DNA of 64,000 nucleotides from Polynucleobacter sp. AP-Elch-400A-B2 (GTDB lineage Bacteria > Pseudomonadota > Gammaproteobacteria > Burkholderiales > Burkholderiaceae): positions 1,620,091 to 1,684,090 of the forward strand of contig NZ_CP061317.1 of the NCBI RefSeq assembly GCF_018688355.1, read 5' to 3'. Positions within the stretch are counted from its first letter, which is position 1; each line of letters starts with the position of its first letter. A program made the position numbers and the translations under genes. The notes under the pieces are model-generated. The model worked only from the letters and a program-made list of their open reading frames with translations, was not told the origin of the DNA and did no database searches. Below, in pieces: positions 7,476-16,727 of this stretch.

Positions 7476-9488
7476 ATGAATCAAAATGTAATTGATAACG
7501 AAACCCAAGCAAAATTAGATGCCTTCATTAAGCAAGAAGAGGGTGACTCTAATGACTACAAAGGTCTGCTAGCTATATTCATTACGCTGGTGGCAATAGG
7601 TATGTCTTTATTTCATCTATATGCAGCCTATTCGATTGTTCCAACACATCAACTCAGAGTCATCCACGTTGCCCTAGTCTTGTTTTTAGTGTTCTTAAGC
7701 TTTCCTATTGCTGCTCGTTTTAAAAACCAGTTGAAATTTTGGGATGTTTTATTTGCCATATGCTCAGTTGCTATCGCCTATTACATTCTGGCAGGCGGCG
7801 ATGATCTCATGGATAGAAACACCGCCCCAAACTCTACTGATGTCATGGTTGGTATCGCTCTCATACTACTCATCCTTGAGGGCGTGAGAAGAACCAACGG
7901 TATGGTGCTCGTCACCGTTACTGTACTTTTCTTGTTATATGCTTTCTTTGGCAACTACCTGCCCGCCCCTTGGACTCACAAAGGTTATGACTTAGATCGG
8001 CTTGTGGGTTACATGTACATGAGTCTTGAGGGCATCTATGGCACCGCAGTCGACGTCTCTGCAACCCTGATTATTCTTTTCACCATCTTTGGTGCCTTTT
8101 TGCAATTCACTGGCGCAGGAAAATTCTTTATCGACTTCTCTTTTGCCGCAATGGGCGGTAAATCATCTGGGGTAGGTAGAACGATTGTTTTATCCTCCTT
8201 CCTCATGGGTGGCCCATCAGGATCCGGTGTTGCAACTACCGTAACAGTCGGCTCTGTCGCTGCACCGATGCTTGATAAAGTAGGTTACGAAAAAAATGCC
8301 GCAGGTGGTCTTTTAGCTGCAGGTGGACTTGGTGCGATCATCTCACCACCAGTATTAGGAGCGGCCGCCTTTCTGATTGCCGACTTCCTCAAAATTTCCT
8401 ACTTAGATGTGTTGCTCATGGCAACCATCCCTACGATTCTGTTCTACCTCGGTTTGTTTGTCATGGTGGAAATCGACGTACGTAAGTACGGCATGAAAAA
8501 TATTCACTTTCCATCCGCGGAAAGCGCCTGGCAGTTAACCAAAAAATATTGGTTTCATTTTTTCTCTTTAATTTCTATTGTAGTTTTTATGATGTTTGGC
8601 TTCTCGCCAGTGATGTCAGTATTTTGGGCTACCGTTGTATCTGCACTGTCTAGTATGTTGCGCGAAGATACCGCGATCATTCCATGGGCCTGGTTTAAAG
8701 GTAAAGAACCCATTCTCTCTGGTCTCTACAATTCCAGCTTATCTAAGGCGCTCTCATCTGGCTCTACAGGCGTATTGGCAATTGCAGCAACCTGTGCGGG
8801 TGCGGGTCTCATCGTAGGTACCGTTACCCTCACTGGTCTGGGTCTCAAATTTAGCTCCATCGTGATTCAGTATGCGGGAGGTTCACTATTGCTAACGGCC
8901 ATCTTTACAGCATTGATTGTCTGGATCGTCGGCCTTGCAGTACCAGTAACGGCCTCTTACATTATTTGTGCTGTGATCGCTGCGCCAGCACTCATTAACT
9001 TAGGTGTTCCCGCATTTGCCGCACACATGTTCATCTTCTATTACGCCGTACTTTCAGAGGTATCACCCCCAACTGCACTTTCTCCTTTTGCAGCAGCGGC
9101 AATCTGCAAAGGCAATCCCTATAAGACAACGCTACAGACATGGAAATACGTTGCCCCAGCAATTTTGGTGCCATTTATGTTTGTCCTCGATGAATCGGGT
9201 GTGAGCTTGCTCCTGATGGGATCTACCAGTGCTCTAGAGCAGGCTGACTGGATGCAGATTGCCTGGATTTCATTTACTGCTGTAGTTGGCATCATTTGTT
9301 TGGCTGGCGGCTTGCAGGGTTGGTTTATTGAAAAGACCAAAGTCTTTGAACGCGTCATCATGGTGATTGCTGGTGTGGCACTTGCCTACCCATCTACTGA
9401 AGCTGACATTATTGGATTCGTCGGATTTGGCTTGGTATTAATTACCCAGTCAATCACCCACTTCAAACTGAATCCTAAATCCACCTAA
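7476..9488 (+). CDS. TRAP transporter permease, fused DctQ-DctM (TAXI type)
   Basis: A 670-residue inner-membrane protein with many helices, combining the small (DctQ-like, residues about 40-160) and large (DctM-like, about 170-620) TRAP subunits in one chain, as is usual for TAXI systems. The DctM part shows GGPSGSGVATTVTVGSVA and AAGGLGAIISPPVLGAAAF, and a second similar half with PPTALSPFAAAAI. Transport is driven by an ion gradient, with solute handed over by the receptor encoded just upstream. A bidirectional terminator follows the gene. Confidence 0.9.
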   Translation: MNQNVIDNETQAKLDAFIKQEEGDSNDYKGLLAIFITLVAIGMSLFHLYAAYSIVPTHQLRVIHVALVLFLVFLSFPIAARFKNQLKFWDVLFAICSVAIAYYILAGGDDLMDRNTAPNSTDVMVGIALILLILEGVRRTNGMVLVTVTVLFLLYAFFGNYLPAPWTHKGYDLDRLVGYMYMSLEGIYGTAVDVSATLIILFTIFGAFLQFTGAGKFFIDFSFAAMGGKSSGVGRTIVLSSFLMGGPSGSGVATTVTVGSVAAPMLDKVGYEKNAAGGLLAAGGLGAIISPPVLGAAAFLIADFLKISYLDVLLMATIPTILFYLGLFVMVEIDVRKYGMKNIHFPSAESAWQLTKKYWFHFFSLISIVVFMMFGFSPVMSVFWATVVSALSSMLREDTAIIPWAWFKGKEPILSGLYNSSLSKALSSGSTGVLAIAATCAGAGLIVGTVTLTGLGLKFSSIVIQYAGGSLLLTAIFTALIVWIVGLAVPVTASYIICAVIAAPALINLGVPAFAAHMFIFYYAVLSEVSPPTALSPFAAAAICKGNPYKTTLQTWKYVAPAILVPFMFVLDESGVSLLLMGSTSALEQADWMQIAWISFTAVVGIICLAGGLQGWFIEKTKVFERVIMVIAGVALAYPSTEADIIGFVGFGLVLITQSITHFKLNPKST

Positions 9489-9514
9489 ACCTTTTTTAAG
9501 TAGTTCAAGATCAT

Positions 9515-9545
9515 AAAAAATCCCGCCTCTTGTGCGGGATTTTTT
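9515..9545. terminator. bidirectional rho-independent terminator
   Basis: A 12-bp inverted repeat AAAAAATCCCGC / GCGGGATTTTTT with a 7-base loop. The A and T tracts make it work in both directions. It lies between the convergent TRAP permease gene and the mandelate-racemase family gene. Confidence 0.88.
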
Positions 9546-9566
9546 ATTGCCGAGAATTTAAATACT

Positions 9567-10700
9567 TTAAATAATCTTTGTCCAAGCAGCCTTACCAGCA
9601 TACTTTTTGATAGCACTTTCATCAAACTCAAATCCTAAGCCTGGCGTCTTATGCAAAATCAAGTCGCCATTCTTGAAGGTGAGCTGCTTATTAATCAATC
9701 TGCGGAAGTTCAAGACCTGATCATCCAAGAAGAATTCCACAAAACGCGCATTTGGGGTTGCTGCAACTAAAGGAGCATGCAGATCATGCATCCAATGCGG
9801 GCAAACAATCACGCCCTTTAAATCTGCGTAAGCAGAAATACGACGCCACTCCGTGATACCGCCACAGACTGCCGCATCAGACTGCAAAATAGCGACGCCA
9901 CCAGCTTCAATGAGCTCTCTAAAGCGCCAGCGTCCAGCCTCCATCTCACCAGTAGCCACGTTGATCTTGGTTTGACGGGCCAGGGCCGCATGCAGATCAA
10001 TAGCATCTGGGGAAAATGGCTCCTCGATCCAATAGGGGTTGTAAGCCTCAAAACGACGTATGTATTCAAGAGCAGTCGGCAGGTCGCGCCAAGCATTATT
10101 GGCATCTAGGGTAAGCAAAACGTCCTCACCTACGGCCTTACGAGCAGCTTTAACCCGTGCCTCCTCTTCTCTTGGTGAGAGGCGCCCTACTTTCATTTTG
10201 ACAGCCTTAAAGCCCTGTTTTACGTAGGATTCCATTTCTTTGCCCAACTTGGCGGGCGTTTTACCATCCAGATAGTAGCCACCGCTGGCATAAGCTGGAA
10301 CGCGATCATCTACGACAGATCCTAAGTATTGGTGAAGAGGTAATTTCGCAGCACGGGCATTTAAGTCCCAGAGTGCCGTATCGAGAATGGAGATGCCACG
10401 CATCACCGCACCAGCGCGCCCTTGCAAAATAGACTCGTTATACATGTCGATCCACAGACCTTCGCTGCGGTGACTATTTTGACCAATCAGTTTTGGGGCC
10501 AGCAATTGCTCAACTGCAATCTTGGCAATATCTCCACCCGCACTGCCGACATAACAAAATCCAATACCCTCATTACCATCCTTGCCACGTACCTTGACCA
10601 AGCAATAGTGCCGCTCTGAAACCGTTCTAGTGGAAAAGGAGGTGACCTTATCTAGGGGCACCGCTACTGCAGCAACTGATACTGACTCAATAATGGGCAT
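9567..10700 (-). CDS. mandelate racemase/muconate lactonizing enzyme family protein
   Basis: An enolase-superfamily enzyme of 377 residues. All expected active-site positions are visible: the KxK pair K168/K170 (VKMKVG), metal ligands D199 (LDANN), E226 (WIEEP) and E252 (ATGEM), and the D275/H302 dyad (QSDAAVCGG; PHWMHD). The KxK plus His-Asp set marks the mandelate racemase subgroup, which removes a proton next to a carboxylate in sugar acids or hydroxy acids. Convergent to the TRAP operon, it could make the 2-keto-3-deoxy acid that the DapA-family lyase would cleave. AAGGA precedes the start. The exact substrate cannot be assigned. Confidence 0.87.
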   Translation of the reverse strand: MPIIESVSVAAVAVPLDKVTSFSTRTVSERHYCLVKVRGKDGNEGIGFCYVGSAGGDIAKIAVEQLLAPKLIGQNSHRSEGLWIDMYNESILQGRAGAVMRGISILDTALWDLNARAAKLPLHQYLGSVVDDRVPAYASGGYYLDGKTPAKLGKEMESYVKQGFKAVKMKVGRLSPREEEARVKAARKAVGEDVLLTLDANNAWRDLPTALEYIRRFEAYNPYWIEEPFSPDAIDLHAALARQTKINVATGEMEAGRWRFRELIEAGGVAILQSDAAVCGGITEWRRISAYADLKGVIVCPHWMHDLHAPLVAATPNARFVEFFLDDQVLNFRRLINKQLTFKNGDLILHKTPGLGFEFDESAIKKYAGKAAWTKII

Positions 10701-10831
10701 GAAAATTCCTTTAGCGAAAAATTAATTGTATCTACAACTTTTGCTACTTTCCTTGACCAACTTCAACAGAAAATTGCTGCACTACAACATAAAAAACGGG
10801 GAGCTTGGCAACAATATCGGATAATTGAGCG

Positions 10832-12271
10832 GTGAAAAAAATAGCGAGCCAATTGCCTTACTTATTGAAAAACGTCATCAGCGTTTTTGGACTCTCACTG
10901 ATCGTATTCGTTTCTAGTACGCAAGCTCAACAAGCAAGTTCAACGAGTAAAACTAACAAAACCCCTCAGGTAAAGCAAAAAACGGTCAGCACTAGTAATA
11001 AGCAGGCCGGTATTCAGCTGAAAGAAAATTCACTCAATCGCTCTACCAAAAGTATGAGCTTAAATCCTGAATTGTTTAAACGGATTGAGAGTGCGGATAG
11101 CAATGAAAGTGGTGCGAATCTGGACTATCGCGTCCAGCGTGGTTGCTTGCGTCGGAGTTTTGGCGAAGAGAATCTTCCCGCAACTCTAGGTTTACAAAAC
11201 CGAGACTTCAATGATTTCTTCAAATCTCAAACTAAAGGTTTTTTTAATCGGATGCGGGGCAATTGCATTCCTTATGCATTAGCCCTTGGTAACCGTAACC
11301 GCTTTGAATCCTTGAGCGTAATGAATGGCCCACTTCAGGATGCGAAGACTGAGATTTGGACTTTTACACCATCAGCAGCAGGTAATTTTTTAATTCAGCA
11401 GGACTACCTCAGAGAGGAGTCCAAGCGCTTTACGGAAATTCAAATAGCTCTGAGTGCTGTTTTATATGACCCCAAAAAAGTGGGTGATAAATTACCCGTT
11501 GAACTGGTTTGGGAGTTGAACTCCATCATTAAGCAAATTTACCCCGAAGAAAATAATGCGCTTGAAAATACAAATAGCATTGTTCGCCTGATTGTGGATT
11601 TTGGCGACAAGGAACGTTGGGCTCAAATTTGGGCGGTAGAAATCATTGAACCATCCTCCAGCGAAGTATTTGCCAGCGCTTTTTGGGTTGAGAGAAGCGA
11701 TATCCCTGGGGGTTTTTATACTGCCAGTGGAGAATCGATTGAACGCACCTTCTGGACTAATCCCCTGAGCTATCGACGCATCTCCCGCGGGGTTGGTAGT
11801 GTCAGAGCATCAAGCAAAAAAGCTGCGCCACCAAAGAACAGTAGCGCTGTTGTTGCCGCCCCCAAGCAAAGATATCGCACCCATATGGGAATTGATTATT
11901 CTGCGCCAATTGGGACGCCAATCTTTAGCGTAGCCACAGGCAAGGTAGTGCATTTGGGTTATAGCGGCGCGTTTGGCAATCTCATCATTCTGGAGCATCC
12001 CGGAAACTACCGCACTTACTATGCACACTTGAGTAGCTACAACGCAGAACTGGAAGTAGGCAATGAAGTACGGCGTGGCCTTGAGATTGGCTATGTCGGA
12101 TCAACTGGACGCTCCACCGGCCCCCATCTCCATTTTGAATTGAGAAAGGATGGGGTCTATGTTGATCCCTATGCAGTCAAAACCCAGCTGGATTTGTGGA
12201 ATATGCGCGATAGCGATAGTGGATTACTCACTCGAGAAATTCTATTGCTGGGTTCGCCACCCATGAATTAG
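10832..12271 (+). CDS. M23 family metallopeptidase (LytM-type)
   Basis: A secreted peptidoglycan endopeptidase-like protein of 479 residues. It begins at a GTG codon with a signal peptide (MKKIASQ to STQAQ), followed by a Ser/Thr/Lys-rich linker, a 200-residue domain I do not recognise, and a complete M23 domain near residues 345-445. The zinc ligands are seen in HMGIDYSAP (HxxxD) and GPHLHFEL (HxH). Because the motifs are complete it is probably active rather than a regulatory NlpD/EnvC-like form. It stands alone, with a terminator right after it. Confidence 0.87.
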   Translation: MKKIASQLPYLLKNVISVFGLSLIVFVSSTQAQQASSTSKTNKTPQVKQKTVSTSNKQAGIQLKENSLNRSTKSMSLNPELFKRIESADSNESGANLDYRVQRGCLRRSFGEENLPATLGLQNRDFNDFFKSQTKGFFNRMRGNCIPYALALGNRNRFESLSVMNGPLQDAKTEIWTFTPSAAGNFLIQQDYLREESKRFTEIQIALSAVLYDPKKVGDKLPVELVWELNSIIKQIYPEENNALENTNSIVRLIVDFGDKERWAQIWAVEIIEPSSSEVFASAFWVERSDIPGGFYTASGESIERTFWTNPLSYRRISRGVGSVRASSKKAAPPKNSSAVVAAPKQRYRTHMGIDYSAPIGTPIFSVATGKVVHLGYSGAFGNLIILEHPGNYRTYYAHLSSYNAELEVGNEVRRGLEIGYVGSTGRSTGPHLHFELRKDGVYVDPYAVKTQLDLWNMRDSDSGLLTREILLLGSPPMN

Positions 12272-12292
12272 GAGATGCAAATCAGCAATTGA

Positions 12293-12321
12293 AAAGGGGC
12301 CCATAAGGCCCCTTTATTTTT
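12293..12321. terminator. rho-independent terminator
   Basis: A perfect 9-bp stem AAAGGGGCC / GGCCCCTTT with a 5-base loop followed by ATTTTTT. It ends the M23 peptidase transcript and may also serve the convergent uspA-like gene. Confidence 0.88.
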
Positions 12322-12334
12322 TAATGCTTAGGTA

Positions 12335-12775
12335 TTAACCAAGCACCAATACTGGCATCTTGGAATGCACAATCACCTCGTGCGTTTCGCTACCTAGTAA
12401 GACGCTCTTAATACCGGCCCGCTTGTGTGAGGCCATCACAATCACATCAGCTTTGGATTTCTTAGCAGCATCCAAAATACCCTCTGATAAATTGCTATTA
12501 GAGATATGAAGGCTGCTTGCTTTTACGCTAGCACCCAATAACAGAGAGGCCTTTTTAAAGACATCTGCGGCATAAGCTTCGCAGACCTTCTTATGATCTT
12601 TTTGAGAAATTCCGTAACCCATCGAGCTATCGGAATACACCATCGGCGGCATTGGATCAGAAACATAAAGCAATGTCACGGCAGCTTTATCGGCCTTTGC
12701 AAGCTCAGCTACCTTTTTTAAGGACCTTTTACTCACATCTGAACCATCGACTGGTACTAATAAGTGCTTAAACAT
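12335..12775 (-). CDS. universal stress protein, UspA family
   Basis: A 146-residue cytoplasmic Usp domain. It starts with the typical FKHLLVPVDGSDVS and ends with the ATP-binding type motif GIKSVLLGSETHEVIVHSKMPVLVLG, corresponding to G-2X-G-9X-G(S/T). The usual ASHGRxG has become ASHKRAG, so nucleotide binding is likely but slightly unusual. AGGAG lies before the ATG. It is divergent from the small membrane protein gene at 12865. The role is probably in survival under stress or energy limitation. Confidence 0.9.
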   Translation of the reverse strand: MFKHLLVPVDGSDVSKRSLKKVAELAKADKAAVTLLYVSDPMPPMVYSDSSMGYGISQKDHKKVCEAYAADVFKKASLLLGASVKASSLHISNSNLSEGILDAAKKSKADVIVMASHKRAGIKSVLLGSETHEVIVHSKMPVLVLG

Positions 12776-12864
12776 ATTTAACTCCTGTTAAATTAACCCT
12801 AATACCTTTCATTCCATCATAGTCTTTATTGTTCAACTGTAAAAGCATAAAAAAGGAAACTAAA

Positions 12865-13266
12865 TTGCTCAAGTACTTTGCAGTGTATTTTTCGTTCCTC
12901 TTAACACTGATCATCATTGATTTGATTTGGCTGCTTGGCATTGCCAGAAACCTCTATCGTGACGAAATGGGCTCACTCATGGCTAGCGAGCCAAAATTGT
13001 GGGCAGGACTGGCTTTTTATCTCTTATATGCGCTTGGGGCATCGATTTTCGTGATCTTTCCAGCAATCTCAAAACAGTCTTGGGTGTATGCAGCGCAGTA
13101 TGGCGCCCTATTTGGTTTCTTTTGCTACATGACTTACGATCTCACCAATCTCGCAGTGATTCGTGACTTTCCCATGCGCCTGGCATTTGTAGACATTGCC
13201 TGGGGATCTGCTGTTACTGCACTATCCGCAACCATTGCCTACTGGGTTGGCAATCGGATGGCTTAA
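12865..13266 (+). CDS. DUF2177 family membrane protein
   Basis: A 133-residue membrane protein with four hydrophobic helices. The segment IDLIWLLGIARNLYRDEMG and the later CYMTYDLTNLAVIRDFP match the DUF2177 family pattern. The longer frame begins at a TTG at 12829, but I choose the TTG at 12865 because AAGGAA lies at good distance before it and the protein then starts right at the first helix. Its function is unknown. It may be co-transcribed with the SulP gene that follows 13 bases later. Confidence 0.75.
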   Translation: MLKYFAVYFSFLLTLIIIDLIWLLGIARNLYRDEMGSLMASEPKLWAGLAFYLLYALGASIFVIFPAISKQSWVYAAQYGALFGFFCYMTYDLTNLAVIRDFPMRLAFVDIAWGSAVTALSATIAYWVGNRMA

Positions 13267-13279
13267 GAGCCTTTCGCAC

Positions 13280-14917
13280 ATGCGTTTTTTTCACCCCAAA
13301 CTACTTGACTCCCTTCAGGGTTATAACGGCGCCCTTTTAAGCAAAGATGTTTTAGCAGGCATTACGGTTGGAATAGTTGCGCTCCCATTGGCAATGGCAT
13401 TTGCGATTGCTAGCGGACTCAAGCCAGAAGCTGGCATTTTTACCGCAATTATTGCTGGCAGCTTAGTTTCCGTCTTGGGCGGCAGTCGCGTGCAAATTGG
13501 TGGACCAGCTGGCGCATTCATCGTCATCGTTTACGGCATTGTTGAGCACTATGGCGTTGCTAATTTGCTTCTAGCGACTGTCATGTCTGGAGTCTTTTTA
13601 TTTCTCATGGGGCTCTTTAGGCTAGGGGCATTAATTCGCTTTATTCCAGTAGCAGTCATTATTGGTTTTACCAACGGTATCGCTGTGCTAATTGGACTAT
13701 CTCAAGTAAAAGAATTTTTTGGCCTTCAAATTGCCAAAATGCCTGCTGAGTTTTTTCAAGCAGTCCAAACTCTGTATGCTGCTGCCGACACGGTTAACCC
13801 TGTTGCCCTCATGCTTTCCAGCGGAACTCTCGCCTTTTTAATTACTTGGCGAGTCTTTCAAAAACAGCTTGGACATCTTAGTCATCTACCGGGTACCGTC
13901 ATTGCAATGGCTGTGGCCACCATAGTGACGAGTACATTTAACCTTCCAGTAGATACCATTGGCAGTCGTTTTGGCGGCATCCCCTCTGGTCTGCCGAGTT
14001 TTGAATGGATTCCCATTAGCTGGGGCACCGCACAATTTGTGATTGCACCTGCAATTACTCTCGCTCTACTTGGGGCGATTGAATCGCTACTGTGCGCCCG
14101 AATTGCTGATGGGCTGATTCATGATCGTCATGAGTCCAATCAAGAGCTGATGGCTCAGGGTGTTGCTAATGTAGTCACCCCATTCTTTGGTGGTATGCCG
14201 GCTACAGGAACGATTGCCAGAACGGTTACCAACATACAGAGTGGGGGGAGTACTCCAATTTCTGGGATCATTCACTCAGTAACTTTGCTAGTGATTATTT
14301 TATTTGGAGCTCCGCTAGCAGAAAGTATTCCTTTGGCTAGCCTAGCCGCCATCCTGATGTTTATTGCTTGGAATATGGGTGAATGGAGAAAGTTTGCAGA
14401 CCTCAAGCAATTTCGCCTACCTTATCGCTTAACGATGTTGAGTGTATTTTTTCTGACTATCGTGTTAGACCTCACCATTGCAATACAAGTGGGCTTACTA
14501 CTTGCATTCATTACCTTCATTTACCGCATCTCAAGTTTGTCGCGCTATGAGCCGGTCAATCTCACTGATTTTCCAGAGCTAAAGCAGCATCAAGGAAGGA
14601 TTGCTGCATTCAGAATTTATGGCGCTATCTTTTTCGGCGCAGTCAAAATTCTGGAGAACATTGAAAACGAATTGCCCTCACAAGTATTGATACTTGACCT
14701 CAAGAATGTGATCTATATCGACGTTTCCGGAATAGATGCGGTGCTTGAACTTGAAGTAGTTTGTAAAAATCGCAACATCACGCTCATGATTTGTGGGCTA
14801 GCCCATCAACCCTACGAGATGGCCACTCGAGCGGGTCTCTTCGAACGCATACCTGTCGATTGCATCTATCCAGATTTGAAACACGGCATCGCTAGAGCAA
14901 TCAATCGCATTAACTGA
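13280..14917 (+). CDS. SulP family anion permease with STAS domain
   Basis: A SulP/SLC26-type carrier of 545 residues: about twelve membrane helices, then a cytoplasmic STAS domain in the last 110 residues. The N-terminus has KDVLAGITVGIVALPLAMAFAIASG, the classic SulP start, and GGPAGAFIVIVY. The frame opens earlier inside the previous gene; the ATG at 13280 gives MRFFHPKLLDSL and a normal length. It may import sulfate, bicarbonate or dicarboxylates; sequence alone does not decide. Its last 8 bases overlap the end of the convergent TauE/SafE-like gene. Confidence 0.87.
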   Translation: MRFFHPKLLDSLQGYNGALLSKDVLAGITVGIVALPLAMAFAIASGLKPEAGIFTAIIAGSLVSVLGGSRVQIGGPAGAFIVIVYGIVEHYGVANLLLATVMSGVFLFLMGLFRLGALIRFIPVAVIIGFTNGIAVLIGLSQVKEFFGLQIAKMPAEFFQAVQTLYAAADTVNPVALMLSSGTLAFLITWRVFQKQLGHLSHLPGTVIAMAVATIVTSTFNLPVDTIGSRFGGIPSGLPSFEWIPISWGTAQFVIAPAITLALLGAIESLLCARIADGLIHDRHESNQELMAQGVANVVTPFFGGMPATGTIARTVTNIQSGGSTPISGIIHSVTLLVIILFGAPLAESIPLASLAAILMFIAWNMGEWRKFADLKQFRLPYRLTMLSVFFLTIVLDLTIAIQVGLLLAFITFIYRISSLSRYEPVNLTDFPELKQHQGRIAAFRIYGAIFFGAVKILENIENELPSQVLILDLKNVIYIDVSGIDAVLELEVVCKNRNITLMICGLAHQPYEMATRAGLFERIPVDCIYPDLKHGIARAINRIN

Positions 14918-15641
14918 TACAGAAACCGTCCTTCAGTAAAGCGTCCGGCAAATACCAGGCGCGATAAAGACCCAATAGTGCGGCTGACAACAAAAGACCT
15001 GCAGCAATGTATCTCACCAAAGCATATTGACTCAGTTGGGCTAGAGCCGCTGAAAATTTTGAAATCAGCAATAGGTTAGGTAAAGTACCCAAGCCAAACG
15101 CCAGCATGAGCGCTGCACCTGTTAAGACGTCCCCCGATAAAAAAGCGAGCGGTAAAACGCTATAGACCAAACCACAGGGAACCAGACCCCATACCATCCC
15201 ACTAAACCAGCGGGATGAACGGCCTGTGAAACCCCCTAAATATTGAGCCCAATAAGTAGCCATTCGTGCTCCAAGCCACTTTCCAAGAAACAGAGGACTA
15301 CTTGACCTCGGACGTAAAAGACGCAAACCCATCACTAATAAAAGGAGTGATGTAATGGCAAATAAAGGACGCTGAATAGGCACGATATTTTGCTGCCAAA
15401 GAATTGCGCCTGCCCATGCAGCCAGGCCACCAAGCAAAGCATAGGTCATCAAACGTCCAGAGTGCATGACGAGCTGAAGATAAAAGAGTTCAGACTTACT
15501 TTGCAGTGGGGCATAAATCACTTCATTGGAGTTGCCTTGACGCTCAACTGCTGCAGCAATACCGCCACACATCAAAGCACAGTGCCACCCACTGACTAAA
15601 GCGCCCAAGAAGACCGCCAATAGAAGACTGGAAGTCAGCAT
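14910..15641 (-). CDS. sulfite exporter TauE/SafE family (DsbD_2-like) membrane protein
   Basis: A 243-residue membrane protein with about six helices. It begins with FLGALVSGWHCALMCGGIAAAVE, the conserved Cys-Met-Cys-containing start of the UreH/DsbD_2 branch of the TauE/SafE family. Members of this branch often sit near cbb3 oxidase genes and are suspected of a role in copper handling or oxidase assembly rather than sulfite export. The cco cluster begins less than 1 kb away, with fnr between them. Assignment to the family is firm; the role is inferred. Confidence 0.8.
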   Translation of the reverse strand: MLTSSLLLAVFLGALVSGWHCALMCGGIAAAVERQGNSNEVIYAPLQSKSELFYLQLVMHSGRLMTYALLGGLAAWAGAILWQQNIVPIQRPLFAITSLLLLVMGLRLLRPRSSSPLFLGKWLGARMATYWAQYLGGFTGRSSRWFSGMVWGLVPCGLVYSVLPLAFLSGDVLTGAALMLAFGLGTLPNLLLISKFSAALAQLSQYALVRYIAAGLLLSAALLGLYRAWYLPDALLKDGFCIS

Positions 15642-15706
15642 TCGAGAGAAATATTAAAATTGCACATTATCCGAGTAGAATAAACCGATCTGGTAAATGA
15701 TCTAAT

Positions 15707-16462
15707 ATGAATTACACCAACTCAGATGTGCCCAGTGGCAAATGCTCAGTCTGTGTACTAGGTCAGTTTTGCTTGCCAGTGGGTGTTAGCTCATCGGACA
15801 TTGCCAAGATTGACACCCTCGTAAAAGAGCGGGTTCACCTACAGAAAGGTGAAAGTCTCTACCGCCACGGTGATCCACTTTCTGCGGTCTACAGCATTCG
15901 TTTTGGCACTCTCAAGACTGAGTATGGTTTAGAAGATGGGCGTCAACAAGTCATCGGCTTTCATCTACCTGGCGAGATCTTAGGACTTGATGGTATCGGA
16001 GACGGTAGCTATCAATCTGAAGCAATTGCCCTAGAAGACAGTGAGGTTTGTATTATTCGCTATGAGGCATTTGAGGATTTGGCACTGCAAATTCCGGCAC
16101 TGCAAAAGCAATTTCACCGCATTTTGAGCCGCGAACTCACACAAGATCAACGTCACCTACTCTCACTCGGTAGTTTGCGCGCTGAGGAGCGTTTAGCAAC
16201 CTTTCTACTCAATCTTTCTCAGCGTCTGGCTGCACGAGGCTATCTCAATAATGAATTTGATTTGCGCATGAGTCGCGTAGAAATTGGCAGCTATCTTGGT
16301 ATTCAGATTGAAACGGTGAGCCGAATGCTCTCACGCTTTGCAGAATCAGGACTTATTCAAATTAAACAACGTCATATCAAACTCATTGACATGGACGGAC
16401 TGCATGAACTGGCAGGCACCTCAAACCCTGAACGCACAGTTCAGATCAAACCTTGTATCTAG
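15707..16462 (+). CDS. fnr: Fnr-type oxygen-sensing transcription factor
   Basis: A Crp/Fnr family regulator of 251 residues with the oxygen-sensing iron-sulfur ligands of Fnr: C13, C16 and C22 at the N-terminus (KCSVCVLGQFC) and C115 (DSEVCII). A cyclic-nucleotide-type beta roll follows. The C-terminal helix-turn-helix contains IGSYLGIQIETVSRMLSRF, whose E-x-x-S-R recognition pattern predicts binding to TTGAT-N4-ATCAA. A near-perfect site lies upstream of ccoN. It should activate the high-affinity oxidase when oxygen is low. Confidence 0.93.
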   Translation: MNYTNSDVPSGKCSVCVLGQFCLPVGVSSSDIAKIDTLVKERVHLQKGESLYRHGDPLSAVYSIRFGTLKTEYGLEDGRQQVIGFHLPGEILGLDGIGDGSYQSEAIALEDSEVCIIRYEAFEDLALQIPALQKQFHRILSRELTQDQRHLLSLGSLRAEERLATFLLNLSQRLAARGYLNNEFDLRMSRVEIGSYLGIQIETVSRMLSRFAESGLIQIKQRHIKLIDMDGLHELAGTSNPERTVQIKPCI

Positions 16463-16469
16463 TTAAAGC

Positions 16470-16727
16470 CTATATCAAGCTTTTATCCGAGCCCTTAGCA
16501 TCAGCATGAATTCCCGGAAGAATATAGGCTGTAAGCGCGCTCGAAAATGAGCAAAAGATCCAAATAACAAAAAATCCAATAGTGTAAATACCCTCATCAG
16601 AGATATTGGGGTGATGACCAAAAAACAATATCTCAGCAGGATGCACAATGCTAAAGAGGAGACCTTCGGCCAAGATAGAGACCAAGAATGAAGGCCACAT
16701 AATCCAGATGAATAGGCGGTACTTCAT
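16470..16727 (-). CDS. small membrane protein at the end of the cco cluster, 85 aa
   Basis: Two or three hydrophobic helices in 85 residues, starting MKYRLFIWIMWPSFLVSIL and ending in a charged tail. I recall similar small proteins beside ccoG/fixH in related Burkholderiales but know no assigned function. The start overlaps the stop of the fixH-like gene by four bases, so it is translated as part of the same operon. An accessory role in oxidase assembly is a guess from position. Confidence 0.7.
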   Translation of the reverse strand: MKYRLFIWIMWPSFLVSILAEGLLFSIVHPAEILFFGHHPNISDEGIYTIGFFVIWIFCSFSSALTAYILPGIHADAKGSDKSLI

